Shown piece after piece: positions 24,746 through 32,893 of a stretch of 47,076 bases of DNA; within the stretch, counting starts at the first letter, position 1; the number at the start of each line of letters is the position of its first letter. A program made the position numbers and the translations under genes. Source of the DNA: Ktedonobacterales bacterium (GTDB lineage: Bacteria; Chloroflexota; Ktedonobacteria; Ktedonobacterales; JADMIN01); assembly GCA_025935235.1 (NCBI GenBank), contig JAICVT010000001.1:1-47076 (forward strand), written 5' to 3'. Below the pieces are notes generated by a model, which saw only the letters and a list, made by a program, of their open reading frames with translations, searched no databases and had not been told where the DNA came from.

Positions 24746-25519
24746 ATGTTCGGGCCGGGCATTCAACAACGAGCGCGACGCATCGCCGAATACGTGGTGC
24801 GTCCACTCGCGGCGATCGGCCTCACACCGAATATGGCCACGCTCATCGGGCTGCTGCTCAATGGCGTCGCCGCGGCGATTCTGGCAAGCGGCAGCCTGCG
24901 GCTCGGTGGCCTGGCGCTGCTGATCGCCGGTCTCTTTGACATGGTGGATGGGGCGCTGGCGCGGGTCACCAACAAGAAGACGACGTTTGGCGCGTTCTTC
25001 GATTCGACGATTGACCGCTACTCCGAAGGGCTGACGCTGCTCGGCGTGATCGTCTTCGCGCTGCGGCAGCCGCCCTCGCCCACGCACACCTGGGAAGTGG
25101 CGCTGGCCTACGTGGCCGCGCTCGGCTCGGTGATGGTGAGCTACACGCGCGCGCGCGCCGAGGGGCTGGGCCTCAGCCTGAAAACCGGGCTGATGGCGCG
25201 CCCTGAGCGGGTGCTGCTGCTGGCGGGCGGCCTGATCATTGGCGGAGCCGATTGGCTCGTGTGGACCCTGCTGGCGCTGGCGGTGACGAGCGTCTTCACC
25301 TCCGCCCAGCGCATCGTTGATGTCGCCCGCATGCTCGCACGAGCGGGCGCCAACTCAGGCGCCCGCACGACCGCGACCGCCGCGCCATCGGAGCGCGCCA
25401 TCAGCGGGAACGGGCACGCCGCGTCGGCTTCGTATTCCACGACAACACAACGAACACCAATCACTCCAGAGTCTCCCTCCTCGGCGCGGTCAAGGGGCGG
25501 CTCTGGGCCAGCGAACTGA
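24746..25519 (+). CDS. pgsA: CDP-alcohol phosphatidyltransferase, probable phosphatidylinositol(-phosphate) synthase
   Basis: This 257-residue integral membrane enzyme has about six TM helices. The complete CDP-alcohol phosphotransferase signature is present: D-x2-DG-x2-AR-x8-G-x3-D-x3-D, seen in DMVDGALAR followed by GAFFDSTID (residues about 70-96). The N-terminus VRPLAAIGLTPNMATLIGLL is the usual membrane-entry helix. GAGGAAG precedes the ATG. The family also includes phosphatidylglycerol-phosphate synthases, but the neighbouring ino1, pimA-like and patA-like genes favour inositol-phosphate as acceptor, as in the mycobacterial pgsA1-patA-pimA cluster. The C-terminal 60 residues are low complexity. 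A 30-bp palindrome covers the stop codon. Confidence 0.87.
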   Translation: MFGPGIQQRARRIAEYVVRPLAAIGLTPNMATLIGLLLNGVAAAILASGSLRLGGLALLIAGLFDMVDGALARVTNKKTTFGAFFDSTIDRYSEGLTLLGVIVFALRQPPSPTHTWEVALAYVAALGSVMVSYTRARAEGLGLSLKTGLMARPERVLLLAGGLIIGGADWLVWTLLALAVTSVFTSAQRIVDVARMLARAGANSGARTTATAAPSERAISGNGHAASASYSTTTQRTPITPESPSSARSRGGSGPAN

Positions 25520-25540
25520 CGCGCCGGCGCGTCAGTTCGC
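25511..25540. terminator. 30-bp perfect palindrome over the pgsA stop codon
   Basis: GCGAACTGACGCGCC (25511-25525) is followed directly by its exact reverse complement (25526-25540). The TGA stop is inside the left arm. There is no T-tract, so it is either a factor-independent terminator or stabiliser hairpin, or a dyad binding site. Confidence 0.55.
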
Positions 25541-25938
25541 GCAATGACAACCGAGTGACAGGGCGGCGCTTCCGTCAGGGAAGATGGGTCGCCGGACACA
25601 ACGCCGGTGGGGTTGAGCGACGTCGAGCGACGCCAGAGCAGCGCTGAGGCGCGCCGGGCGATGAGCTTCGACCGCCGCGACTGCGTAGCGCGGATGGGCC
25701 GCGCGGCGCGATGTGTGACCCAGGCCAGGGAAACCGCCTGCGTCGCCCGCGCCACGTCTGAGCCGCTCGCGGGCTGCGCGCATGGCGGACCGTAGTCTCT
25801 CGTTCTGGCGAGCACAGTCTTCGCAGAGTCCTACACGATTCATGCGCCGCGCTGGCTGGCTCTCCGTCTGGTCTCCCCCACACCGCGCGTCCACGCGCCT
25901 GCCCCTGTCAGACCACAACAGGAGAGAATCCTACACCT
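25541..25938. other. 398-bp intergenic stretch before the NYN gene
   Basis: No supported gene. A minus-strand frame (25532-25843) begins MNRVGLCEDC but lacks a near ribosome site and has no consistent protein-like composition. The promoter and leader of the NYN gene must be here. AACAGGAGAG at 25918-25927 is its ribosome site, somewhat far (about 13 bases) from the ATG at 25939. Confidence 0.4.
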
Positions 25939-28110
25939 ATGAGCCAGACAACATTTGATCCCACCACGCCGGGCGGCTCCTCAGAGGGCGCCGCGAACAC
26001 CACCTCCACCGGACAGACTGGACAGACCGGACAGCATGGGCAGAGCGCGCGCCATCGCGCGCCGCGCCGCGGGCGCTCCAGCGCCGCCAAGGCCGCCGAG
26101 AACGCCGCGCAGACCACTGCGCAGCTCGCCGCCGAGCGCGAGGTCGCCGCGCCCGCCAGCGCGACCGCCGCGAGCGACACCCCCGCCGCGACCGCCAGCG
26201 CCGCTGAGGAGCGCCCCGCCGCCGAGCCACGCGGGCGACGCAGCCGTGGCGGCGCCGCGAAGCGTCCCGCGCCACGCGGGAAGTCGGGCGCGCAGCTCAT
26301 CATCACCAAAGCGCCAGAGGAGGAGCGGCCAGCCGACCAGGCGAGCGACGCGAGCGCGACAGCGGAAACGCCAGAAACCGCTGCCCTGGCTGGTGATCCC
26401 ACGATGCCAGTCGCCCAGGCGCTAGCGGAGCCACAGGAGCCAGTCGTCGTGCCAGTCGTCACCGCTGAGCCGACCAGCGAGCCGCCCGCGCCGCCACGCA
26501 AGACGCGCTTTGGCCTGCCGCGCCGCCTGCAACAGCAGCCGTCGCAGCCAGCGGCCAGCGCGCCCGCTACCGCAGCGTCCGCAGCGACCGTCGCCGAGCC
26601 TGCCGCCGAGCCTGCGATCTCCGCCCCTGCGACGGAGGCCGCGCCCGCCGAGCCTGGCTCGCCGCCGACCCCGCGCTACCGCTTCGATCGCTCGCGCCGC
26701 ACGACCATTCCTGGCGCGACGCCGCCACGACCAGAGCGGCTCAGCAGCCAGCGATCTGGTCTCTACACTGACAGCGATGCGGCGACGGAGCCGGTCGCTG
26801 AGCCAGCGGCTGAGTCTGCCCCGCGCGAGCATACCTTCGATCTGCCCTCGCTGGACGCCCTGATCGGCGCCAGTGGCGGCGCGGCTGGCTCTGACCTGCC
26901 GACGCTGGCCTTCGAGTCGCCGGCCGCGAGGGCGGGCGCGGCGCCCGCCACGGCTGACCACGCGGACGAGGCCGAGCAGGCGGAGGAGGGCGAACCATCG
27001 GAGTTGGCGGAGGGGGCTGAGGGGGCAAGCGGCGCATCGCGCCGCCGCCGCCGTCGCCGCCGCAGCGGGCCGGGACATAATGGCGCGCATGGCGCCGACC
27101 AGACCGAGCAGGATGAAGCGCTGGATGACTTGAGCCAGCTCGCGCCAGGAGATGATGCGCTCGACGCGCTCTTTTCTGAGGAGCCGAGCGCCGCGCCAAG
27201 CGAGCCGAGCGAGCCGAGCGAGCCAGAGGCACAGCCCGCGCCGCGTGGCCGCAACACGCGCTTCGGCTATCCGGGCCGCGCGTCGCGCCGCCCAGCAGCC
27301 GAGCCGAACTGGGAGGCCGCGCCGCAGCAGCCAGCCCAGCAGGCACTCACCCAGCAGCCAGCAGCGGAGGTATCGCCCTACAGCAGCCCGGAGCCATCCT
27401 TCGCGCGCGGCTTTGGTCCCGCGCCCAGCGGCGCCGCGATGCCGGTGCGCGAGTCGTATCCGCGCACGAGCCGTGTCGAGCGCGGCGTGGATCCGGTAGC
27501 CGCCGCCGTGGCGCAGGTCGGCGCGGTCATCCGCGAGGCGATTGGCGCGCAGACCGATCGCCTGCTGACCGAGATGCGCCATGCGCAGCCGCCCGCCATC
27601 AACGTTTCGATCCCCAACGCGATGTCTACCGAGCGCGTAGGCGTCTTCGTGGATGTGGCGAACATCGTCTACTCGCTGCGTGGCATGCGCTTCTCTGTGG
27701 ATTTCGGGCGTCTGCTCGACTTCCTGCGGGCCAACCGGCGGCTGGCGCGGGCGCAGGCCTATGCGCCGACCAACCCGGAGCCGGGCGCCGAGCAGAGCTT
27801 CCTCAACGCGGTCAAGGGCATGGGTTATCGCATCACCACCAAGAACTACAAGACCTTCTCGAATGGCGCCAAGAAAGCCGACCTGGACCTCGACCTCTGC
27901 ATGGACATCGTGCGGCTGGTGGAGGCCAAGGCGGTGGACACCATCGTGCTGGTCAGCGGCGATAGCGACTTCCTGCCGCTGCTGGACTTCTGCTACGACC
28001 ACGGCGTGCGCGTGGAGGTGGCCGCCTTCGACGACGCCGCCTCGATGATCCTGCGGCAGAGCTGCGATCTGTTCATCAACCTCTCGCTGGTGGATACCAT
28101 CCGGGGGTAG
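25939..28110 (+). CDS. NYN/LabA-like (DUF88) RNase-domain protein with long disordered N-terminus
   Basis: In this 723-residue protein, the first 540 residues are Ala/Pro/Glu/Arg low-complexity sequence with basic patches (RHRAPRRGRSS, SRRRRRRRRSGPGHNGAHG) and acidic stretches, predicted disordered and probably RNA- or protein-binding. The C-terminal 165 residues form a NYN (PIN-like) domain: VGVFVDVANIVYSLRGMRFS, then ADLDLDLCMDIVRLVEA and TIVLVSGDSDFLPLLDFCYD, with the acidic Asp cluster (FVDVAN, DLDL, SGDSDF) that binds metal in this nuclease family. LabA/NYN proteins act on RNA in several lineages. The layout recalls degradosome scaffolds (disordered basic arms plus nuclease domain). It follows the lipid cluster on the same strand, but the 419-bp gap suggests separate transcription. 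Confidence 0.88.
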   Translation: MSQTTFDPTTPGGSSEGAANTTSTGQTGQTGQHGQSARHRAPRRGRSSAAKAAENAAQTTAQLAAEREVAAPASATAASDTPAATASAAEERPAAEPRGRRSRGGAAKRPAPRGKSGAQLIITKAPEEERPADQASDASATAETPETAALAGDPTMPVAQALAEPQEPVVVPVVTAEPTSEPPAPPRKTRFGLPRRLQQQPSQPAASAPATAASAATVAEPAAEPAISAPATEAAPAEPGSPPTPRYRFDRSRRTTIPGATPPRPERLSSQRSGLYTDSDAATEPVAEPAAESAPREHTFDLPSLDALIGASGGAAGSDLPTLAFESPAARAGAAPATADHADEAEQAEEGEPSELAEGAEGASGASRRRRRRRRSGPGHNGAHGADQTEQDEALDDLSQLAPGDDALDALFSEEPSAAPSEPSEPSEPEAQPAPRGRNTRFGYPGRASRRPAAEPNWEAAPQQPAQQALTQQPAAEVSPYSSPEPSFARGFGPAPSGAAMPVRESYPRTSRVERGVDPVAAAVAQVGAVIREAIGAQTDRLLTEMRHAQPPAINVSIPNAMSTERVGVFVDVANIVYSLRGMRFSVDFGRLLDFLRANRRLARAQAYAPTNPEPGAEQSFLNAVKGMGYRITTKNYKTFSNGAKKADLDLDLCMDIVRLVEAKAVDTIVLVSGDSDFLPLLDFCYDHGVRVEVAAFDDAASMILRQSCDLFINLSLVDTIRG

Positions 28111-28112
28111 AA

Positions 28113-28150
28113 CCTCACCCCCAGCCCTTTCTCCCGCGAGGAGAAGGGGA
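28113..28150. repeat. R1 hairpin repeat after the NYN gene
   Basis: CCTCACCCCCAGCCC is followed by TTCTCC-CGCGA-GGAGAA. It begins 3 bases after the stop. Confidence 0.75.
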
Positions 28151-28157
28151 GCCGGAA

Positions 28158-28201
28158 GAGCGCCCCGACCTGCGCGCAAAATGCGCGCAGGCGGGGCGCT
28201 C
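28158..28201. terminator. long bidirectional terminator hairpin
   Basis: The arms 28158-28166 (GAGCGCCCC) and 28169-28178 (CCTGCGCGCA) pair with 28182-28191 and 28193-28201 around an AAA loop, with only a small internal bulge. It lies between the convergent NYN gene and the exported-protein gene. Confidence 0.8.
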
Positions 28202-28251
28202 GCCGCATGGCGTGCGCGGCGCCATCAGATCGCCAGCAGTGGCGGTTATCG

Positions 28252-28950
28252 TCAGGCTCGCGTGATCTGGACAATGCTGGCCACGCCGCCGTTGCCTGGG
28301 CATCCGTCGCTGGTGACGGAGAGGCAGACTTGCGCCGAGACGTCATCTTGCATGAAGAAGTGGTAGTAACCAGGAGCCAGTGTCGCGGGCAGCGTGAAGG
28401 ACGCGGATTCATCCCCGCCGCTCCAGGTGGTGATGTGGATGGGGCTGGCGCTGGCGACGATGGGGCCGGACGGAGGAAAGCTGTTCGGCGGACCGTTTCC
28501 GGGCGGCGGCGAGCGTGGCTGTTCGTCAGCAGCAGCGGCGGCGCGCGAGGCGAACGGTCCGATAAGGCCAGTGACTAGCAGTTCGGGTATTGGCTGCGTG
28601 CTGACCAGCGACGGATTGGGCAGCGCACACCACAGAAAGCGTACCGTGGCGCCGGGGTGGTAGACAAGTTGCCGTGGGAGAGGGCCGAGCGCCAGGCGCG
28701 CATACGAGCGATGGGCGCCGGGAGGGGTCGTGGGTGGCGCGGCCAGCGGTGTCGGGATCGCGGCACGCGCGGCGGGGCAGGTCAAGGACGACACGCGATG
28801 GTTCGTCGTGGCGCCATCTAGGCCAGGCACAGGGCCACCCAACGCTCCATACACGGCAAGCGCCAGCAGCGCGCAGATCATACTCAGGAGGAACACCGAG
28901 CGGCGGGGCCGCTGGAAGAGGTAGGTCACCCAACTCGGAGTGTGTCGCAT
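28252..28950 (-). CDS. exported/membrane-anchored protein, unknown function
   Basis: This 232-residue protein has a basic N-terminus and one hydrophobic segment (about 16-38, VFLLSMICALLALAVYGALG). A Pro/Ala-rich extracytoplasmic region follows, ending in a beta-rich domain (IHITTWSGGDESASFTLPAT ... YYHFFMQDDVSAQVCLSVTS) with paired cysteines. AAAGGA lies 8 bases before ATG 28950, which is preferred over ATG 28957-28959. No family recognised. The final domain resembles small jelly-roll extracellular modules, but this is a guess. Confidence 0.65.
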   Translation of the reverse strand: MRHTPSWVTYLFQRPRRSVFLLSMICALLALAVYGALGGPVPGLDGATTNHRVSSLTCPAARAAIPTPLAAPPTTPPGAHRSYARLALGPLPRQLVYHPGATVRFLWCALPNPSLVSTQPIPELLVTGLIGPFASRAAAAADEQPRSPPPGNGPPNSFPPSGPIVASASPIHITTWSGGDESASFTLPATLAPGYYHFFMQDDVSAQVCLSVTSDGCPGNGGVASIVQITRA

Positions 28951-28959
28951 CACACCCAT

Positions 28960-29262
28960 CCTTTGCCCATCCCTTGATGATCGCAGCGGTTTCGCTGCTC
29001 GCGACTCTCCGCTTTCACCGTCAGGCGCTCGCGCCCGGAGAACGCTACAGAACGCATGCGCGCGGCCTGAGCCAAGCGGATGGCGTGGCGCCTTCGCGCT
29101 GATGATACGACATGAGCGCGCACATGGCTGATGACGAAGGTGTCGAGTTGCTCACCCGCCCTCACGGCCTCCTCTCCTCGTGGGAGATCGGATGAGGGCC
29201 GAACTTCCCGCCTGCACGCTTTGCACACGGACGGGCGTTGTCAGGCGGCGAGCGAATCCAGT
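28960..29262. other. 303-bp intergenic stretch with a diverged R1 repeat
   Basis: It lies between two minus-strand genes. About 29168-29198 resembles an R1 hairpin (CTCTCCTCGTGGGAGA then GGATGAGGG). No supported gene is seen; a CxxC-starting minus-strand frame (28950-29228) runs through the repeat and was rejected. It probably holds the promoter of the exported-protein gene and the terminator of the cyclase gene. Confidence 0.4.
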
Positions 29263-32034
29263 CTACGCGGGGAGCATCTCTGCGACTCTCGCGAGATCGA
29301 GCGCCTGCTGGATCGTGAGCTGCTGGCCAATCTCCGTGGCGCGGGCGACCTCGTCGGCTGAGAGCGCCGCCCGCGCTTGCTCGACAAACTCGCGACCGGC
29401 TGTCTCTTCGGAGTAGACGTTGACAATCCCTTCCTGGTGAGCATAGACCTCCGCCGCGGCGGCGATCTGTACCGCCCGGTCGGGTCGGCGCTCAACAAAC
29501 TCGGTGGAGGCCAGCCCGATCAGCGCCAGTCCGACTCCGCGGACGCTCCCTACGTCAGCATAGGCGCGCGCGGAGTCGAGGAAGGAGCGGCGCGCATCTG
29601 CCGTGTCCTCGCGCCGCAGGAAGATCCAGGCCGTCTCATCGAGGATACGGGCCTCCTCGGCGCGATCGCCGATCGTCTCGAATGCGGCGAGCGCCTGCGC
29701 ATAGAGGTCGAGAGCGCCTGCGAGGTCGCCACGGCCAGCCGCCAGAGCGGCAAGCCCGCCAAGCGTGAGGCCAGTGCCCTCCTTGTCGCCGAGTCGCCGC
29801 TGGATGTCGAGCGCCTGGGAGTAGCGCGCGTGCGCGGTGTCCAGGTCGCCGTTGGCAGTGCGCAGGATGCCTTCGATCGTCAAAGCCATCTCCTGGCCCC
29901 AGGCGAACCCCATCGCCTGGCTCTGCTCGATGCCCTTTGCTGTCCACCGAAGCCCCGCGTCGAGATCAAATCCGAGCAGCCCCAGGCCGATGACAAACGC
30001 CGCCACACAGCGCTCGTGATCGTCGCGCAGCTCGTCCGCGATGGCATAGGACTCTGCCCATAGCTCGTTCGCACGCGCAAACTCACCTAGCACCCACCAC
30101 GCTAGCCCCGCCGTTCTCAGAGCGCCAGATCGTCCGACGGTGCGCGAGCCACTCGCGTCCGTGGCGAGGAAGGCCGAAGCGTAGTCACGGGAGGTGAGAT
30201 TCTTGCCCCGAATGTGCCAATACATGTAGAGATCGCCGCACAGTCGCATGCCCGCTTCGGCGGCGGTCGCGTCACCACTCTGAGCCAGCTTCAGGAAGCT
30301 GTCGAGGGCAGCCTGGAGGTTGCCCTCCTCGGCGATGCCGCGTTCGAGCGAGGCCACCTGAGCGCTCCCCTCGATGCCGTCGCGAATCTCGTGGGCAAGC
30401 CCCGCGTAGCGCTGGGCGTGCCGCAGCGTGATCGCATCCGCCTCACCAGCGGCTTCGAGCCGCTCGCGGCTGTACTCGCCAATCGTCTGCAACAGCCGCA
30501 GCCGGTTGCTCTGGATATCCACCTGCACGAGCGCCTTGTCGACAAGTGACTCCAGCTCATCGAGGCACGACCCGCCTGGGTCCGCGCAGATCGCCTCGAC
30601 ATCAGCGAAGTCGCACCCGCCGACGAACACCGCCAGGCGCCGGAAGAGACGCTGCTCGCTCTCGGTGAGCAACGAATGGCTCCAGTCAATCGCTGCACGG
30701 AGCGTCTGGTGGCGCGAGGGTTGGTCGCGCTGGCCGGTGGTGAGCAGGTTCAGCGCGTGGTCAAGCCGTTCCACCAGCGCCTGCGCGGAAAGCAGCCGCA
30801 GCCGCGCGGCGGCAAGCTCGAGCGCCAGCGGCAGGCCATCCAGGCGGCGGCACACCGCGACGATGGCGCTCGCATTCTCGGGTGTCAGTGCGAACGATGG
30901 CTTTGTGGCGCTGGCGCGTTCGACAAACAGCGCGATGGCGGGGTATTCCAGAAGCGAGGCGACCGACGCCAGATCGGAGCCGACGACTGACGCCGAATCT
31001 GGGGCGGGGAGGGCCAGTGGCGCCAGGGAATACTCACGTTCCGCGGCGATGCGCAGCGGTGTCCTGCTGGTGGTCACGATGCGCAGGCGTGGGCAGCTCT
31101 CCACCAGGCGGGCCACCTCGGGCGCGGCCTGCACGACCTGCTCCAGATTGTCCAGCAGCAGCAGCGCGCGCTTGTCCCCGAGGAGGGCGATGACGCCCTG
31201 GCCAGCCGTGCGGCCCTCCGCCTCCTTCACGTCCAGCGCCGCCGCCAGAGCGGGAAGGAAATTCGCCGGATCGCTGATGTCGGCCATCGGGATATAGGCG
31301 ACGCCATCCAAAAACTCAGGCGCGAGCAGTCGGCCGAGTTCGCCGAGCGCGCTGGTCTTGCCGACACCACCCGGCCCCGTAATCGTGACAACCCGCGCGC
31401 TCCGAACCAGCTCGGCCAGCGCCGCCAGGTCGGTGGATCGCCCAACCAGTGGCGAGCCGGACTCGGGCAGGTTGTTCGGCAGGTTGGCGTAACGCTCGCC
31501 TTTGCCTTCCAGCGCTTGCGGATCTGGCACAACGATGCCATCAGCCGAAACCGCGTATAACTCGATTGGCCGTCCGACGTTCTTGAGTCGGAACCGTCCC
31601 AGGCTGACAAGGCTCACGTCGTGCCGGTTCTTGAGCTGGTCGCGCGCAGAGTCGGACAGCATCACTCCGCCCGGGACCGCGAAGGATTCGATGCGCGAGG
31701 CGATGTTGACTGCATCGCCTGTGAGGCGCTCAGGCTCGACGAACACCTCGCCTACATGCACACCGATGCGCACGGGGATATTCTGCTGGGCAAGTTCGCG
31801 CTGGATGGCGACAGCGGCCTGCGTTGCCGCCAGCGCGCTCGGAAACATGCTCATGCTGCCGTCACCGAGCCGCTGAACAATGCTCCCGCCGAAGGACTGG
31901 TGCTGGCGCTCGACCGCGCGCATGTAGCGGTCGCGCCTGTCGACAGCCAGGCGCTCGTCGGCCTGGATCAGCGCTGTATAGCCGACCATATCGGTGAACA
32001 TCACCGCGACGAGCCGCCGATCGAGATCCTGCAT
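29263..32034 (-). CDS. class III adenylate/guanylate cyclase fused to NB-ARC ATPase and TPR repeats
   Basis: This 923-residue protein starts with a class III nucleotide cyclase domain (about 5-180). The metal-binding Asp is in VAVMFTDMVGYTALI, the second metal site in QRLGDGSMSMFPSA, and HVGEVFVEPERLTGDAVNIA followed by SRIES supplies the transition-state Asn and Arg, so it looks catalytically complete. A STAND/NB-ARC ATPase follows (about 195-480; Walker A TITGPGGVGKTSALGEL, Walker B ALLLLDNLEQV), then TPR repeats to the C-terminus (about 560-900). The combination suggests a cyclase gated by ATP-driven oligomerisation and a TPR-sensed signal, with cAMP or cGMP as output. ATG 32034 has GAGGGA 6 bases upstream; the GTG just before is less likely. 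Confidence 0.92.
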   Translation of the reverse strand: MQDLDRRLVAVMFTDMVGYTALIQADERLAVDRRDRYMRAVERQHQSFGGSIVQRLGDGSMSMFPSALAATQAAVAIQRELAQQNIPVRIGVHVGEVFVEPERLTGDAVNIASRIESFAVPGGVMLSDSARDQLKNRHDVSLVSLGRFRLKNVGRPIELYAVSADGIVVPDPQALEGKGERYANLPNNLPESGSPLVGRSTDLAALAELVRSARVVTITGPGGVGKTSALGELGRLLAPEFLDGVAYIPMADISDPANFLPALAAALDVKEAEGRTAGQGVIALLGDKRALLLLDNLEQVVQAAPEVARLVESCPRLRIVTTSRTPLRIAAEREYSLAPLALPAPDSASVVGSDLASVASLLEYPAIALFVERASATKPSFALTPENASAIVAVCRRLDGLPLALELAAARLRLLSAQALVERLDHALNLLTTGQRDQPSRHQTLRAAIDWSHSLLTESEQRLFRRLAVFVGGCDFADVEAICADPGGSCLDELESLVDKALVQVDIQSNRLRLLQTIGEYSRERLEAAGEADAITLRHAQRYAGLAHEIRDGIEGSAQVASLERGIAEEGNLQAALDSFLKLAQSGDATAAEAGMRLCGDLYMYWHIRGKNLTSRDYASAFLATDASGSRTVGRSGALRTAGLAWWVLGEFARANELWAESYAIADELRDDHERCVAAFVIGLGLLGFDLDAGLRWTAKGIEQSQAMGFAWGQEMALTIEGILRTANGDLDTAHARYSQALDIQRRLGDKEGTGLTLGGLAALAAGRGDLAGALDLYAQALAAFETIGDRAEEARILDETAWIFLRREDTADARRSFLDSARAYADVGSVRGVGLALIGLASTEFVERRPDRAVQIAAAAEVYAHQEGIVNVYSEETAGREFVEQARAALSADEVARATEIGQQLTIQQALDLARVAEMLPA

Positions 32035-32197
32035 CACCGCTCCCTCCCCTCCCGATGTTCCTGCCCCTTCCGGTGAGATGGAGTATTGCTGCGCATCCTA
32101 CCACGACTGGGCGCGCATCGTGTATGCTGGCGTGGGGCGGGCGTGAGGGGCGCGCCGACCCTCTGTGTTGGCCAGTCGTGAAAAGGATTGAGCGCGC

Positions 32198-32755
32198 ATG
32201 CTTCCCGCCGCCTTCGTTCCCTTCTTCGCCGCCAGCATGGGCGCGGCTGGCGCGCTGATCGGCCTGCTCTTCATCGCCATCTCCATCGCGCCAGAGCGCA
32301 CGGTCGGCAAGGCCGCGGCCCCTGAGCGCGCGGCGCTGGCAGGCAACGCCTTCACCGCGCTTACCAATGTCTTCTTCATCTCGCTGGTGGCGCTCATTCC
32401 CACGGCGGGTGTGGGGCCAGTGGTAGCTCTGATGGGCGCGCTCTCGTGCGTGGCGACCTCGCGTCTGGCGATCAACCTGCTGCGCCGCCGCGACGATGGC
32501 AAGCGCCTGACACTGACGCAACTCGCTCGGCGCCTGTCGCTGATCGTCGCCAGCCTGGTAATCTATGGACTGGAGATCTGGCAGGGCTTCCAGCTACCCA
32601 CCACAGCCAACGTCAACCCCGACGCGATCATCTTCGTCGCGTTCCTGATCGTCGCCACCTACGGGCTGGCGCTGACGCGCATGTGGAGTCTGCTGGGCGC
32701 GCGCAAAGATAGCGTCTTCGCCTGGCTCAACGTGCTCAACGATATCGAGGAGTAG
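32198..32755 (+). CDS. small polytopic membrane protein, unknown function
   Basis: This 185-residue protein has about five hydrophobic segments (FVPFFAASMGAAGALIGLLF, ALTNVFFISLVALIPTAG, VGPVVALMGALSCVATS, LSLIVASLVIYGLEIWQG, AIIFVAFLIVATYGLALTRM) and short polar loops. AAAGG precedes the ATG. Similar short membrane proteins are widespread and uncharacterised in Actinobacteria and Chloroflexota. It is divergent from the cyclase gene and convergent with the sensor kinase gene, so it stands alone. Confidence 0.75.
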   Translation: MLPAAFVPFFAASMGAAGALIGLLFIAISIAPERTVGKAAAPERAALAGNAFTALTNVFFISLVALIPTAGVGPVVALMGALSCVATSRLAINLLRRRDDGKRLTLTQLARRLSLIVASLVIYGLEIWQGFQLPTTANVNPDAIIFVAFLIVATYGLALTRMWSLLGARKDSVFAWLNVLNDIEE

Positions 32756-32756
32756 C

Positions 32757-32885
32757 CCCCACCCTCCAACCCCTCCCCCGCTGTGCGGGAGAGGGGAGCC
32801 ACGGCCCTATCGCTGGCCAGCGCGCTATCCGCCTGGAAAAGACAACCTCCCCTCGCCCTCGGGGAGAGGGGCAGGGGTGAGGGCC
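32757..32885. repeat. two R1 hairpin repeats between convergent genes
   Basis: Copy 1 (32757-32800) has CCCCTCCCCCG pairing with CGGGAGAGGGG. Copy 2 (32846-32885) has CCCCTCGCCCTCGGGGAGAG and ends GCAGGGGTGAGGGC. They are in opposite orientations and probably terminate both genes. Confidence 0.75.
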
Positions 32886-32893
32886 GCGCCACA

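Noticed and set aside
25532..25843. Minus-strand frame starting MNRVGLCEDC in the gap before the NYN gene
   Set aside because: The beginning resembles a small Cys-rich family, but there is no near ribosome site, the second half has no recognisable composition, and other frames are equally open in this GC-rich DNA.
26422..28179. 585-residue minus-strand frame antisense to the NYN gene
   Set aside because: Arg/Leu/Gly mirror composition; the sense strand encodes a clear NYN domain.
28950..29228. Minus-strand 92-residue frame with a CxxC at its start between the cyclase and exported-protein genes
   Set aside because: Its middle is the translation of a diverged R1 hairpin repeat, it overlaps the start of the next gene, and no family is recognised.
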